Made by a program: the position numbers and the translations under genes. From Abditibacterium sp. (GTDB lineage Bacteria; Armatimonadota; Abditibacteriia; Abditibacteriales; Abditibacteriaceae), in NCBI GenBank assembly GCA_030448265.1, contig JAUJNG010000009.1, positions 181,199-213,247 of the forward strand: a stretch of 32,049 nt of DNA. The letters run 5' to 3'. Shown in pieces: positions 8,074 through 15,143 of the stretch (positions are counted from its first letter, which is position 1; the number at the start of each line of letters is the position of its first letter). The notes under the pieces were generated by a model. The model was not told the DNA's origin. It saw only the letters and a program-made list of their open reading frames with translations, and searched no databases.

Positions 8074-9331
8074 ATGCGATTTCCCACGCCGCGCGCGCCA
8101 CTTCCCAAACTCCGCGCGCCGCGTCCTCATTGTCGGCGCGCAACAGCGCGAGCGGTTCGCCCTTTTCGACCCGTTCGCCTGGCTTTTTCATCGCCGAAAA
8201 TCCGACTTCGAGATTTAAAATCGAATCGGCGCGCAAACGCCCGCCGCCCAGATCGCGCACGATTTCGCCGATGATTCTGGCGTCCAAATCGCGAATGATG
8301 CCGCCTTGCGCGGCGCGAATTTCGACCTCGTAAACCGGCGAGGGCGCGCGCAATTTCGCTTCAAAAGCTGTCAAATCGGCGCCCTGTGCGGCGAGCATTT
8401 CGTTCCATTTTTCGCGCGCCGCGCCGGAATCGAGGCAATTTTTGGCTCTTGTCAGCGCCGCGCCGCGCCTGGGTTCGATTTGGGTCATGACGAGCAGCCG
8501 CGCCGCGCAATCGAGCACCAAATCGCGCGTATCGGACGGGCCGCGACCTTCCAAAACCTCGACCGATTCCACCACTTCGAGCCAGTTTCCGGCATGGGTG
8601 CCCAACGGCACGTTCATGTCGCTCAAAATGAATTCCGTCTGGACGTTGCAGGCCCGACCCAACTCGCACAGGCCCTTAGCGAGCTGGCGAGCTTTCTTTT
8701 CGGTTTGCATAAACGCCGCGCGGCCCCATTTCACATCCAGAATCAGCGCGTCCAAGCCTTCGGCGAGTTTTTTACTCAGAATCGACGCGGTGATGAGCGG
8801 AATCGAGGGCACCGTCGCCGTGACATCGCGCAGGGCGTAGAACCGTTTGTCGGCGGGCACCATCTTTTCCGATTGCGCCACGATGCAGCAGCCGACACTT
8901 TGCACGATTTGAATGATCTCCTCGCGGCGTTGGGCGGTGCGAAAACCAGGAATCGACTCCAATTTATCGAGCGTGCCGCCGGTGATGCCCAGGCCGCGCC
9001 CCGAAATCATCGGCACGCGAAAGCCCAGACACGCCAGAAGTGGCGCCAGAGGCAGCGAAACTTTGTCGCCCACGCCGCCGGTCGAGTGTTTATCGACAAC
9101 GGGGCGGCCATCGGCGGGAAAACTCAAGACTTCGCCGGAATCGCGCATCGCCAGCGTTAGGGCGCGAGTTTCCTCGGCATTGAGGCCACGAAAATAAATC
9201 GCCATCAAAAAAGCCGAAAGCTGATAATCGGGAATTTCGCCCGCCACCGTCGCCGCGATGATGGATTGCAACTGCGATTCGCTCAAAACAGCGCCGTCGC
9301 GTTTGGATTCGAGAAGGGAAAGGAAATTCAT
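8069..9331 (-). CDS. Pyrimidine-nucleoside / thymidine phosphorylase
   Basis: The 420-residue protein belongs to the thymidine phosphorylase/AnPRT superfamily. It has the N-terminal helical domain with DYQLSAFLMAIYFRGL near residue 35, the phosphate-binding loop KHSTGGVGDK at 81-90, and the family segment ISGRGLGITGGTLDKLES near 114-131. The C-terminal domain, from about residue 335, has the EVEIRAAQGGIIRDLDAR type sequence. It cleaves thymidine, deoxyuridine or uridine with phosphate to the base and (deoxy)ribose-1-phosphate in the cytoplasm. I cannot tell DeoA from Pdp by eye, so no symbol is given. There is no SD; the ATG sits 7 nt after TAACCT. Its 3' end, including the stop, is inside the composite palindrome. 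Confidence 0.92.
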   Translation of the reverse strand: MNFLSLLESKRDGAVLSESQLQSIIAATVAGEIPDYQLSAFLMAIYFRGLNAEETRALTLAMRDSGEVLSFPADGRPVVDKHSTGGVGDKVSLPLAPLLACLGFRVPMISGRGLGITGGTLDKLESIPGFRTAQRREEIIQIVQSVGCCIVAQSEKMVPADKRFYALRDVTATVPSIPLITASILSKKLAEGLDALILDVKWGRAAFMQTEKKARQLAKGLCELGRACNVQTEFILSDMNVPLGTHAGNWLEVVESVEVLEGRGPSDTRDLVLDCAARLLVMTQIEPRRGAALTRAKNCLDSGAAREKWNEMLAAQGADLTAFEAKLRAPSPVYEVEIRAAQGGIIRDLDARIIGEIVRDLGGGRLRADSILNLEVGFSAMKKPGERVEKGEPLALLRADNEDAARGVWEVARAAWEIAS

Positions 9332-9335
9332 TTTT

Positions 9336-9409
9336 TAGAGGTTAGAATGGAGAGGTTAGAGGTTAGAGAGAACTGATCTAAACTCTAACTTCTAACCTCT
9401 AACCTCTCC
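9336..9409. repeat. TAACCTC-repeat palindrome in divergent promoter region
   Basis: The 84-bp spacer between the divergent nucleoside phosphorylase gene and recG is almost wholly an inverted repeat. Its outer arms 9349-9367 and 9391-9409 match perfectly over 19 bp, with partly matching inner sequence. The arms consist of tandem gaggttaga / tctaacctc units. Neither flanking gene has an SD, so promoters for both must lie in or beside this element. Confidence 0.85.
9339..9344 (-). promoter_or_regulatory. Candidate -10 element for the nucleoside phosphorylase gene
   Basis: On the minus strand TAACCT is followed by 7 nt (CTAAAAA) and then the ATG at 9331, the same spacing as in front of lepA. On the plus strand TAACCT also occurs 10 nt before the recG ATG. 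The element comes from the repeat itself. Confidence 0.3.
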
Positions 9410-9415
9410 AATCTC

Positions 9416-11881
9416 ATGCTGCGCGAAATCATCGAAAAACTGCTGCCCACGCTGGACGGCGAAGAAAAAACCGAATACGTCAACTCCGCCGTCGTGGGCG
9501 GCACGGGCGCGCACTTCGCGGCGCTCACGTCGCAGGCGCTCGAAGCCATCGAAAACGGCTCCGATGCCGTGCCCGTCACGGCGGAGTTCACGCTTCAGCG
9601 TTTGCACGACATCTGGAAAATCTATCCGCATCAGGAACTGGAGCGCCGCGTGCAAATCGTGCGCGTTACGCGCGAACTGCTCGACAAATTGCAGGATACG
9701 CTCGACAGCGCGCCCGTTCAGGAGGGAGGAGGGAGGAGGGAGGAGGGAGTTGCGGTCGTCAGGGCGAAAAGCGCGCCGGCCAAGCCGAAATTCGATTCAT
9801 CGGGCGCGACGTTGGATCAGGAAATCACTTATTTGAAGGGCATCGGGCCGAACCGCGCCAAGCTGATGGCGAAATGGGGCGTTCTCACCGTCGCCGATTT
9901 GCTGCATCACTTTCCGCATCGCTACGAAGACCGGCGGCTCACGCGCACCATTTCCCAGCTGGAAATTGGCGACAAAGACTCGTTTTTGTGCGAGGTTTTG
10001 CACGAGCCGCAAACGCGGATGATGGGGCATCGCAATATCACCAAAGTGCGCGTCGGCGACGAGACGGGACGCCTCGATTTGCAGTGGTGGAACCAGCCGT
10101 TTCGAGAAAAACAGTTCAAAGTCGGCATGAGGCTGTTCTGCTACGGCAAAATTTCCGAGTTCGGCGGCACCTTGCAGGTCGATTCGCCCGAATTTGAAAT
10201 CATTTCCGACGAAGATGGCTCGCAGGTCGGCGGCATCGTGCCGGTTTATCCGGCGACCGAAGGGCTTTACCAATCCAATCTGCGCCGCGCCATTGCCGAT
10301 GCGCTCGATAAATACGGCCCCTGCGTCGAAGAAATGATTCCAGCCGATTTGCGCGAGAAATTCGAGCTGTGGCCGCTCGAACAGTCGCTGCGCGAGATTC
10401 ATTTCCCCACCGATTGGGAGTCCAAAGAAGCGGCGCGCTACCGTCTGGTTTTCGAGGAACTGTTTCTTTTGCAGGTTGCGCTGGCGCAGAAAAAACGCGC
10501 GGCGCATCTCGAAGAAGCAGGACTGCGCCACATCGTGCCCGACGAGGAAATCAAGAAGTTTCTGCACGCGCTGCCCTTCAAACTCACCGGCGCGCAAAAG
10601 CGCGTCATGAACGAAATTCGCAAGGATTTGAAACTGCCGCGCCCCATGAATCGGCTGTTGCACGGCGATGTCGGAAGCGGTAAAACCATCGTCGCGGCCT
10701 ATGCGCTGTGGAGCGCGTTCAAAAGCGGCTATCAGGGCGCATTGTTGGCGCCGACAGAGATTCTTTCCGAACAGCACTTCTCGGTTTTGACGCGGCTTTT
10801 GAAGCCGCTTGGCGTGGAAGTCGGACTTTTGGAAGGCTCTTTGAAGGCGAAAAACAAGCGGCGCATCGTGGAAGATCTGGCGGAGGGACGTATTCACGTC
10901 GTGGTCGGCACACACGCCCTCATTCAGGAGAATATCGAATTTCACAAACTCGGCGTTTGCGTGGTGGACGAACAGCATCGCTTCGGCGTAATGCAGCGCG
11001 CCGCGCTCGCCCAGAAAGGCGCGGGCGGAATGCGCCCCGATGTTTTGGTGATGACGGCGACGCCAATCCCCAGAACCATGGCGCTCACCATTTACGGCGA
11101 TTTGGATGTTTCGGTGTTGGACGAACTGCCGCCAGGCCGCCAGCCGATCAAAACCGTCAAAATCAAGCCCGAAGCGCGCGAAAAGGCTTACGGCTACGTT
11201 CGCGCCGAAGTCCAAAAAGGCCGTCAGGCGTATGTGGTGTGTCCTTTGGTTGAAGAAAGCGAAAAACTGGCGCATCTCAAAGCGGCTTCGGCGATGGCGG
11301 AGCAACTGCGCGAGGGCGAACTGCACGGCCTGCGCGTCGGTCTGGTTCACGGGCAGATGGATATCTATGAACGCGACGAGCAGATGGAACTGTTTCGCGC
11401 CGGAATGCACGATGTTCTGGTTTCGACAACGGTGATTGAAGTGGGCGTCGATATTCCCAACGCGACGATCATGCTCATCGAAGACGCCGACCGTTTCGGC
11501 CTGTCGCAGTTGCACCAGTTGCGCGGACGGGTTGGGCGCGGCAAAGACAAGTCGATGTGTATTTTGCTGGCCAATCCCAAAACCGACGAGGGCAAAGCGC
11601 GCCTCGCGGTGATGACCAAAACCCAGAACGGCTTTGAAATCGCCGAACACGACCTCAACCTGCGCGGCCCTGGCGAGTTTTACGGCACGAGGCAGAGCGG
11701 AATGCCCGACTTTCGCCTCGCCAATATCGTGTCCGACGTGGATGTGATTGCCCTGGCGCGCGAAGCGGCGTGGGAAGTGGTGAACGCCGACCCGCATCTG
11801 GAATGGGAAGAGCATCAGCCCCTCGTGCGGGCGCTGGAGCGGTTCTGGGGCGAGAAACTGGATTTGGTGCGGACGAGTTGA
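9416..11881 (+). CDS. recG: ATP-dependent DNA helicase RecG
   Basis: The 821-residue protein has a wedge (OB-fold) domain after about residue 140, beginning with the helix-hairpin-like YLKGIGPNRAKLMAKWGV. It then has superfamily-2 helicase motifs: Walker A GDVGSGKT near 417-424, DEQH near 516-519, TATPIPRTMA (motif III) and the motif VI region QLRGRVGRG. RecG remodels stalled forks and branched DNA. It is longer than usual (about 690-780) because of a roughly 130-residue N-terminal extension. That extension includes a low-complexity QEGGGRREEG linker encoded by a 7-bp tandem repeat. No SD precedes the ATG. The final 51 bp are duplicated at 12958-13008. Confidence 0.95.
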   Translation: MLREIIEKLLPTLDGEEKTEYVNSAVVGGTGAHFAALTSQALEAIENGSDAVPVTAEFTLQRLHDIWKIYPHQELERRVQIVRVTRELLDKLQDTLDSAPVQEGGGRREEGVAVVRAKSAPAKPKFDSSGATLDQEITYLKGIGPNRAKLMAKWGVLTVADLLHHFPHRYEDRRLTRTISQLEIGDKDSFLCEVLHEPQTRMMGHRNITKVRVGDETGRLDLQWWNQPFREKQFKVGMRLFCYGKISEFGGTLQVDSPEFEIISDEDGSQVGGIVPVYPATEGLYQSNLRRAIADALDKYGPCVEEMIPADLREKFELWPLEQSLREIHFPTDWESKEAARYRLVFEELFLLQVALAQKKRAAHLEEAGLRHIVPDEEIKKFLHALPFKLTGAQKRVMNEIRKDLKLPRPMNRLLHGDVGSGKTIVAAYALWSAFKSGYQGALLAPTEILSEQHFSVLTRLLKPLGVEVGLLEGSLKAKNKRRIVEDLAEGRIHVVVGTHALIQENIEFHKLGVCVVDEQHRFGVMQRAALAQKGAGGMRPDVLVMTATPIPRTMALTIYGDLDVSVLDELPPGRQPIKTVKIKPEAREKAYGYVRAEVQKGRQAYVVCPLVEESEKLAHLKAASAMAEQLREGELHGLRVGLVHGQMDIYERDEQMELFRAGMHDVLVSTTVIEVGVDIPNATIMLIEDADRFGLSQLHQLRGRVGRGKDKSMCILLANPKTDEGKARLAVMTKTQNGFEIAEHDLNLRGPGEFYGTRQSGMPDFRLANIVSDVDVIALAREAAWEVVNADPHLEWEEHQPLVRALERFWGEKLDLVRTS
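9721..9748 (+). repeat. Four tandem GGAGGGA heptamers inside recG
   Basis: A perfect 4 x 7-bp array on the coding strand gives four GGG tracts separated by AGGA, which fits the canonical G-quadruplex pattern. It encodes the flexible linker before the RecG wedge domain. A gain or loss of one unit would shift the recG frame. Confidence 0.85.
11831..11881 (+). repeat. Direct repeat copy 1: recG 3' end
   Basis: These last 51 bp of recG, including the TGA, recur at 12958-13008 with 49 of 51 positions identical. The first 40 bp are perfect, then GG/CA differ, then 9 match. The two copies bracket the toxin-antitoxin cassette. Confidence 0.95.
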
Positions 11882-11885
11882 GGGA

Positions 11886-11891
11886 TAAACT
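11886..11891 (+). promoter_or_regulatory. Candidate -10 element of the first TA locus
   Basis: TAAACT lies about 20 nt before the ATG at 11912. A TAAACTG at 13623-13629 sits at almost the same distance before the second TA locus. Repetition in two TA leaders is the only support. Confidence 0.25.
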
Positions 11892-11911
11892 GCGACTCAA
11901 TGGAGGTATTT

Positions 11912-12145
11912 ATGAATTTAAGTATTGAATTGCCGCGTGCTGCCGAGCGCGACAGGGAGCGCGAGATCGCGTTTCAAAAGGCGCGTCTCGAAGCGTTTTT
12001 GAACCAGTCGCGGGCTTTGACTGCGGCAATTACTGCCGGTTCGTCGCGCGCCTCCATTTCGCCGCAGGTGATGCACCGCTTGATTGATGAAGGCCGTGAA
12101 GAGCGCCTCGCCGATATGGAGCGCGCCGCGCGAGGCGAGGCATAG
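11912..12145 (+). CDS. Putative antitoxin partner of the broken PIN toxin
   Basis: The 77-residue, charged, mostly helical protein begins MNLSIELPRAAERDRERE. The start follows GGAGG (11902-11906) by 5 nt; an upstream in-frame ATG at 11900 overlaps this SD and is rejected. Its TAG overlaps the potential GTG of the next gene (TAGTGATG), the coupled layout normal for antitoxin-toxin pairs. A short N-terminal strand followed by helices fits a DNA-binding antitoxin, but I see no clear named family. With its toxin truncated, it is probably free-standing. Confidence 0.55.
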   Translation: MNLSIELPRAAERDREREIAFQKARLEAFLNQSRALTAAITAGSSRASISPQVMHRLIDEGREERLADMERAARGEA

Positions 12146-12147
12146 TG

Positions 12148-12594
12148 ATGGAAGAACTGGTTTTCGATGCCAACACGGTTCTGAACTTCGCTTTTTCCGA
12201 TTATCCCTTTCACGCTCAGGCGCAACGGTTGTTTGCCGATTGTGCGGCGCGCGGCGTGCTGATTCTTTCTCCGCCGCTCTGGGAAAGTGAAGCCGATACG
12301 ACAAACCGTTCCCGCCGCCTGCGCGGTTCTTTGAATGAGGACGCTTATGAAGCGGCGCAAACCCTGTTGGATGGTTTCCCCATTACCACCCTTTACGACC
12401 CGACATTGCGTCCACTGGCGCGCATTCTGGCCTAAACCATCGGGCAGGCCAAAGTTTACGACGCCACTTATCTGGCTTTAGCGCACTCGCGCGGGTGTTT
12501 GATGTGGACGGCAGATTCCCGATTGTGCAACGCAGCCCAAAACGCCGGCTTGAATTTCGTTCGTTTTCTGGGCGCCTATCACGCGGAGCAGTGA
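12148..12594 (+). pseudogene. PIN-domain toxin (VapC-type) interrupted by one TAA codon
   Basis: The frame reads through as a complete PIN domain of about 148 codons except for TAA at 12433-12435 (codon 96). Before the stop come FDANTVLNF (acidic residue D7) and the ESEAD region (E46). After it, in the same frame, come KVYDATYLALAHSRG (D105) and LMWTADSRL (D123), then the normal C-terminus LNFVRFLGAYHAEQ. These four acidic positions form the Mg-dependent RNase site of VapC toxins. CAA to TAA would be one C-to-T change. The truncated 95-residue product lacks half the active site and should be inactive. Confidence 0.8.
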
Positions 12595-12653
12595 GGGTCA
12601 ACGGTAACGAGCCGCAACCAGAAAATATAATTCCAGTTTACGGAGGCATCCCC

Positions 12654-12955
12654 ATCAACGTCTTACGCACCCTTGATGAAATCGAACAACTCGTGGAAAA
12701 CGGCAAGCTGGGCTTCATGGGCAAGCGCGTGGTCAATGAAGAGGAGTTCTTCATCCTGATCCAACGGCTCCGCAGTGAACTGCCCAGAGCGATGAAAGAC
12801 GCTGAAGAGCTGATGAAAAAGGCCGAAGCCGTCGATTTAGAAACGCGCAGCGCCTGGCCGACAGCGCGCGACATCATCACGCAAACCCGCGATTTGACGC
12901 CGTAGGAGCAGTTGCAAATCATCGCGGCACTGGCGCGGCGTCTGGAGGGCGAGTG
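12654..12955 (+). pseudogene. Truncated paralogue of the coiled-coil gene fused to an antitoxin-like tail
   Basis: Codons from ATC at 12654 give INVLRTLDEIEQLVENGKLG and onward, nearly identical to the head of the gene at 15141 through the MKKAEAV segment (about four fifths of nucleotides match by eye). The sequence then diverges into SAWPTARDIITQTRDLTP, hits TAG at 12903-12905, and continues in frame EQLQIIAALARRLEGE to TGA at 12955. LTPEEQLQLI-type tails are common in small antitoxins, so this looks like a coiled-coil gene head joined to an antitoxin tail with one GAG-to-TAG change. An SD (GGAGG 12642-12646) lies 7 nt before the ATC. Confidence 0.65.
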
Positions 12956-12957
12956 AA

Positions 12958-13008
12958 GCGCTGGAGCGGTTCTGGGGCGAGAAACTGGATTTGGTGCCAA
13001 CGAGTTGA
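12958..13008 (+). repeat. Direct repeat copy 2: displaced recG 3' end
   Basis: This 51-bp copy of the recG terminus lies 1,077 bp downstream of the original and carries the same TGA. Upstream of it is the antitoxin-like tail, and downstream the sequence is unrelated to that after recG. It resembles an attachment-site or duplication scar, but no integrase is nearby. Confidence 0.95.
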
Positions 13009-13016
13009 ATGCGAAT

Positions 13017-13547
13017 CTAATGGCGATCCGCGCGTCGGCGGCCAGGAACCGATTTGAGCGTGTTCTGAAATCTTTTGAAGGCCAAAGCGTTCATCTCGGC
13101 CCAGCCGATGATGTCGATTTGAGTCACTCCGACTCCATGGTTACGTCGCGTGAGAAAGTAAATCCCAGAGCGGTCGTTGCTGGGATTGATAACCAAAGTT
13201 TCCGCTCGACGCTCAGGGTTTTTGGGGATGAGAGTAATGAAATAGGAAGTGTTGTAACCCAGAAGCCCATCATCTGCTTTTGCAGTTTTGGTGTTGGTGA
13301 GGCTCCCCGTGCAGCGCAGGCTGGTCATGACTTTTCGTATCGAAGCCTGGTCGCGGATAGAAATATATTTCCAAATCGACCCTGGCCAGCCACTGCCGTA
13401 AGAAACTTCGATCTGCTCCACATCCTGGGATTGTCGCTCCAGCCAGTGTTCGGCCTCGCTTCGTGGCCAGGATTGAAGATAATAAACGCCGGCTATCGCC
13501 AAGAGGAGAAAGCAGGGTAGCGCCCACAAAGCCATTCGCTTTTTCAT
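13017..13547 (-). CDS. Membrane-anchored or secreted hypothetical protein
   Basis: The 176-residue product begins MKKRMALWALPCFLLLAIAG, a strong signal peptide or N-terminal anchor with the hydrophobic core at 5-22. The rest is soluble, with LERQSQDVEQIEVSYGSGWP, conserved-looking aromatic residues and a basic C-terminus. An ATG six codons upstream (13565) is possible. I prefer 13547 because TAAACT precedes it by exactly 7 nt, as at lepA, and it gives the better n-region. I do not recognise a family. Confidence 0.6.
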   Translation of the reverse strand: MKKRMALWALPCFLLLAIAGVYYLQSWPRSEAEHWLERQSQDVEQIEVSYGSGWPGSIWKYISIRDQASIRKVMTSLRCTGSLTNTKTAKADDGLLGYNTSYFITLIPKNPERRAETLVINPSNDRSGIYFLTRRNHGVGVTQIDIIGWAEMNALAFKRFQNTLKSVPGRRRADRH

Positions 13548-13554
13548 GGCGCCC

Positions 13555-13560
13555 AGTTTA
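13555..13560 (-). promoter_or_regulatory. Candidate -10 element, leaderless start at 13547
   Basis: TAAACT on the minus strand, then GGGCGCC (7 nt), then ATG. Hexamer and spacing are the same as at lepA. No convincing -35 is visible. Confidence 0.35.
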
Positions 13561-13649
13561 CGCATTTCCTATTGACAATTTACGGTGCAGGCATCGCGCA
13601 GGAGCGAGGCCGTTTCGCTCGCTAAACTGTCGGATGAGGAGACAAAATC

Positions 13650-14015
13650 ATGGCTGAACTTTTGGAGCAAATCCATCAACTCGACCGCCGCGAATTGCTG
13701 GCGCTGATTCGCGAAGCGGCGGCGCGATTGGAGACATTGGAAGAAGGCGACCTTTCGCCCGAACAAAAAGCGCAACTCGACCAGGTGCGCGACGCTTACG
13801 AGCGAGACGGCAATCCTGGCAGCGTCGGCGCCCGCGATTTCATCGTTCAAGAAGCAAATGTTTTCGATGAGGCCACCTTCAGTAAGCTACTCGAAACAGA
13901 CCCTGAAGGCAGCCTTGATTACTTATTGAAAGTCTTGCCCAACGCGCGCCAGCGAGCGGGACTGGCGCCACTCACCGATGAGCAGGTCAGCCGTGCGGCC
14001 TTTTACGAGGACTGA
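13650..14015 (+). CDS. Putative antitoxin of the intact PIN pair
   Basis: The 121-residue protein has an N-terminal helical region (MAELLEQIHQLDRRELLALI, then a leucine-rich heptad pattern) and a loop DGNPGSVGARDF. The acidic C-terminal half ends APLTDEQVSRAAFYED. GAGGAG at 13636-13641 is a good SD. It ends 2 nt before the PIN gene start, the usual coupled order of antitoxin then toxin. The family is not recognised and the role rests on position, small size and charge. Confidence 0.55.
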   Translation: MAELLEQIHQLDRRELLALIREAAARLETLEEGDLSPEQKAQLDQVRDAYERDGNPGSVGARDFIVQEANVFDEATFSKLLETDPEGSLDYLLKVLPNARQRAGLAPLTDEQVSRAAFYED

Positions 14016-14017
14016 TT

Positions 14018-14464
14018 TTGGCGCTCATTTTAATTGACACCAATGTTTTAGCGCGGCGCATCGAAAATTCGAGTCCGTTGTCTCCGGTTTCGCGTCGTGC
14101 CCTCGCCATGGTGCGCGACAGAGGCGATGAATCGGTTGTTGCCTCTCAAACTCTTTACGAACTGTGGGTTGTGGCGACGCGGTCCGCAACGGCGCGAGGC
14201 GGACTGGGTTATACGCCCGAAGTCGCCAACCGGCTGCTTTTGGGCGTGAGCCGCTTGTGCCGCGTGCTTCCCGAAACACCACTGCTGGCGCTGTGGTGGC
14301 AAATTGTCAGGGATTATCGCGTTTCGGGCGTCGCAGCCCATGACGCCCGACTGGTAGCGGCGATGAAGGCGCACGATATTTCACAAATTCTTACTTACAA
14401 CGGCAGAGACTTCGCCCGTTATGCGCCCGAAGGCATCACGCCGCCTGATCCACAAAGCATCTAA
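14018..14464 (+). CDS. PIN-domain toxin, VapC-like ribonuclease
   Basis: The 148-residue protein begins LILIDTNVLARR (D7) and has TLYELW (E48), AHDARLVAAMKAH (D109) and LTYNGRDFARY (D131), the four acidic positions of the PIN nuclease site. All are intact, unlike the cassette toxin at 12148. Such toxins cleave specific RNAs when their antitoxin is lost. The start is TTG, 2 nt after the antitoxin TGA, so translation is coupled and kept low. It runs toward rsmD with 13 bp between them, which may put rsmD under partial read-through. Confidence 0.85.
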   Translation: MALILIDTNVLARRIENSSPLSPVSRRALAMVRDRGDESVVASQTLYELWVVATRSATARGGLGYTPEVANRLLLGVSRLCRVLPETPLLALWWQIVRDYRVSGVAAHDARLVAAMKAHDISQILTYNGRDFARYAPEGITPPDPQSI

Positions 14465-14477
14465 AACGCACGAAATC

Positions 14478-15110
14478 ATGAGAATTGAAGGCGGCGAAGC
14501 GCGCGGGCGCATCATCCAATCACCAAGCGGCACCAACACCCGTCCCAGCGACGGCAAAACCCGCGAAAAACTTTTTAATTCCCTCGGCGAGCGCGTCGTC
14601 GGGGCGCGTTTTCTCGATTTGTATGCCGGTAGCGGCGCGGTGGGCCTCGAAGCCCTTTCACGCGGCGCGGATTTCGTGATTTTTGTGGAACAAGAACACT
14701 CGGCGCTGCGCGCGATTCGAGGAAATTTAAAAATTTTGGGATGGGAAAATCGCGCGCTCGTCTGGGGCGGCAATGTGCGTAGCGCCTTACCCAAGTTGGA
14801 AGAAAACGGCGAAATCTTCGATATCATCTTCGCCGATCCGCCGTTTCGGCTCCCAAAAGAGGCTGAAGAGGTGTGTTCTCGCATAGACGCTTTGCCGCGA
14901 TTATTGAATAATGTTGGTGTTGGGACGTCGGATTCGCTCGAATCGTCGCAATTGCCGCACGATTTTTCTCACGGAATTTTGATCGTGCAGCACTCGCATC
15001 GCGTAGCCCCCGCTAAAATGACGCATTTTTCACCCCTCCGCCATAAAAAAGCGGGCGAGTCGATGCTGTCGTTTTATGTGCCCGCCACTTCCATTAACCA
15101 ACCAAATTGA
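14478..15110 (+). CDS. rsmD: 16S rRNA (guanine-N2)-methyltransferase RsmD
   Basis: The 210-residue SAM-dependent methyltransferase begins MRIEGGEARGRIIQSP, with TRPSDGKTREKLFNSL at about 21-36. Motif I is DLYAGSGAVGLEAL (47-60) and the catalytic FADPPF is at 118-123. It methylates G966 (E. coli numbering) in the 30S subunit. In many phyla rsmD is followed by coaD. Here the next gene is the DivIVA-like coiled-coil protein, and that gene's frame is the same as rsmD's after its TGA. The C-terminal quarter (residues 130-210) is a little longer and less conserved than usual. Confidence 0.92.
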   Translation: MRIEGGEARGRIIQSPSGTNTRPSDGKTREKLFNSLGERVVGARFLDLYAGSGAVGLEALSRGADFVIFVEQEHSALRAIRGNLKILGWENRALVWGGNVRSALPKLEENGEIFDIIFADPPFRLPKEAEEVCSRIDALPRLLNNVGVGTSDSLESSQLPHDFSHGILIVQHSHRVAPAKMTHFSPLRHKKAGESMLSFYVPATSINQPN

Positions 15111-15126
15111 AAAATAATCCCATTTC

Positions 15127-15143
15127 GGGAGGGAACCGCCATA
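15127..15143 (+). promoter_or_regulatory. Strong SD with ATA in the start position
   Basis: GGGAGGG (15127-15133) is followed by 7 nt and ATA AAC GTC. Between the in-frame TGA of rsmD (15108-15110) and the first ATG at 15204 there is no ATG, GTG or TTG. The paralogue at 12642-12656 has GGAGG, 7 nt, then ATC AAC GTC. Confidence 0.65.

Noticed and set aside
9336..9409. Possible CRISPR-like or other spaced repeat array
   Set aside because: The units are contiguous 9-bp repeats arranged as a palindrome with no spacers of constant length.
9797..11815. Long open frame antisense to recG (672 codons)
   Set aside because: Compositional shadow of a GC-rich gene: the peptide has no domain pattern, while the opposite strand encodes unmistakable RecG motifs. 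The same applies to the antisense frames opposite lepA, hslU, transketolase and the large membrane protein.
12495..12905. 136-codon frame starting inside the broken toxin
   Set aside because: Its first part is just another frame of the PIN gene. Only the part after 12654 is meaningful.
11831..13008. Insertion sequence between the recG-end repeats
   Set aside because: No transposase frame, no terminal inverted repeats, and the 51-bp direct repeats are far longer than IS target duplications.
14478..15110. Cognate methyltransferase for the MvaI/BcnI-like nuclease
   Set aside because: The DPPF methyltransferase here has the RsmD N-terminus and acts on 16S rRNA. It lacks a DNA target-recognition domain and is 9 kb away.
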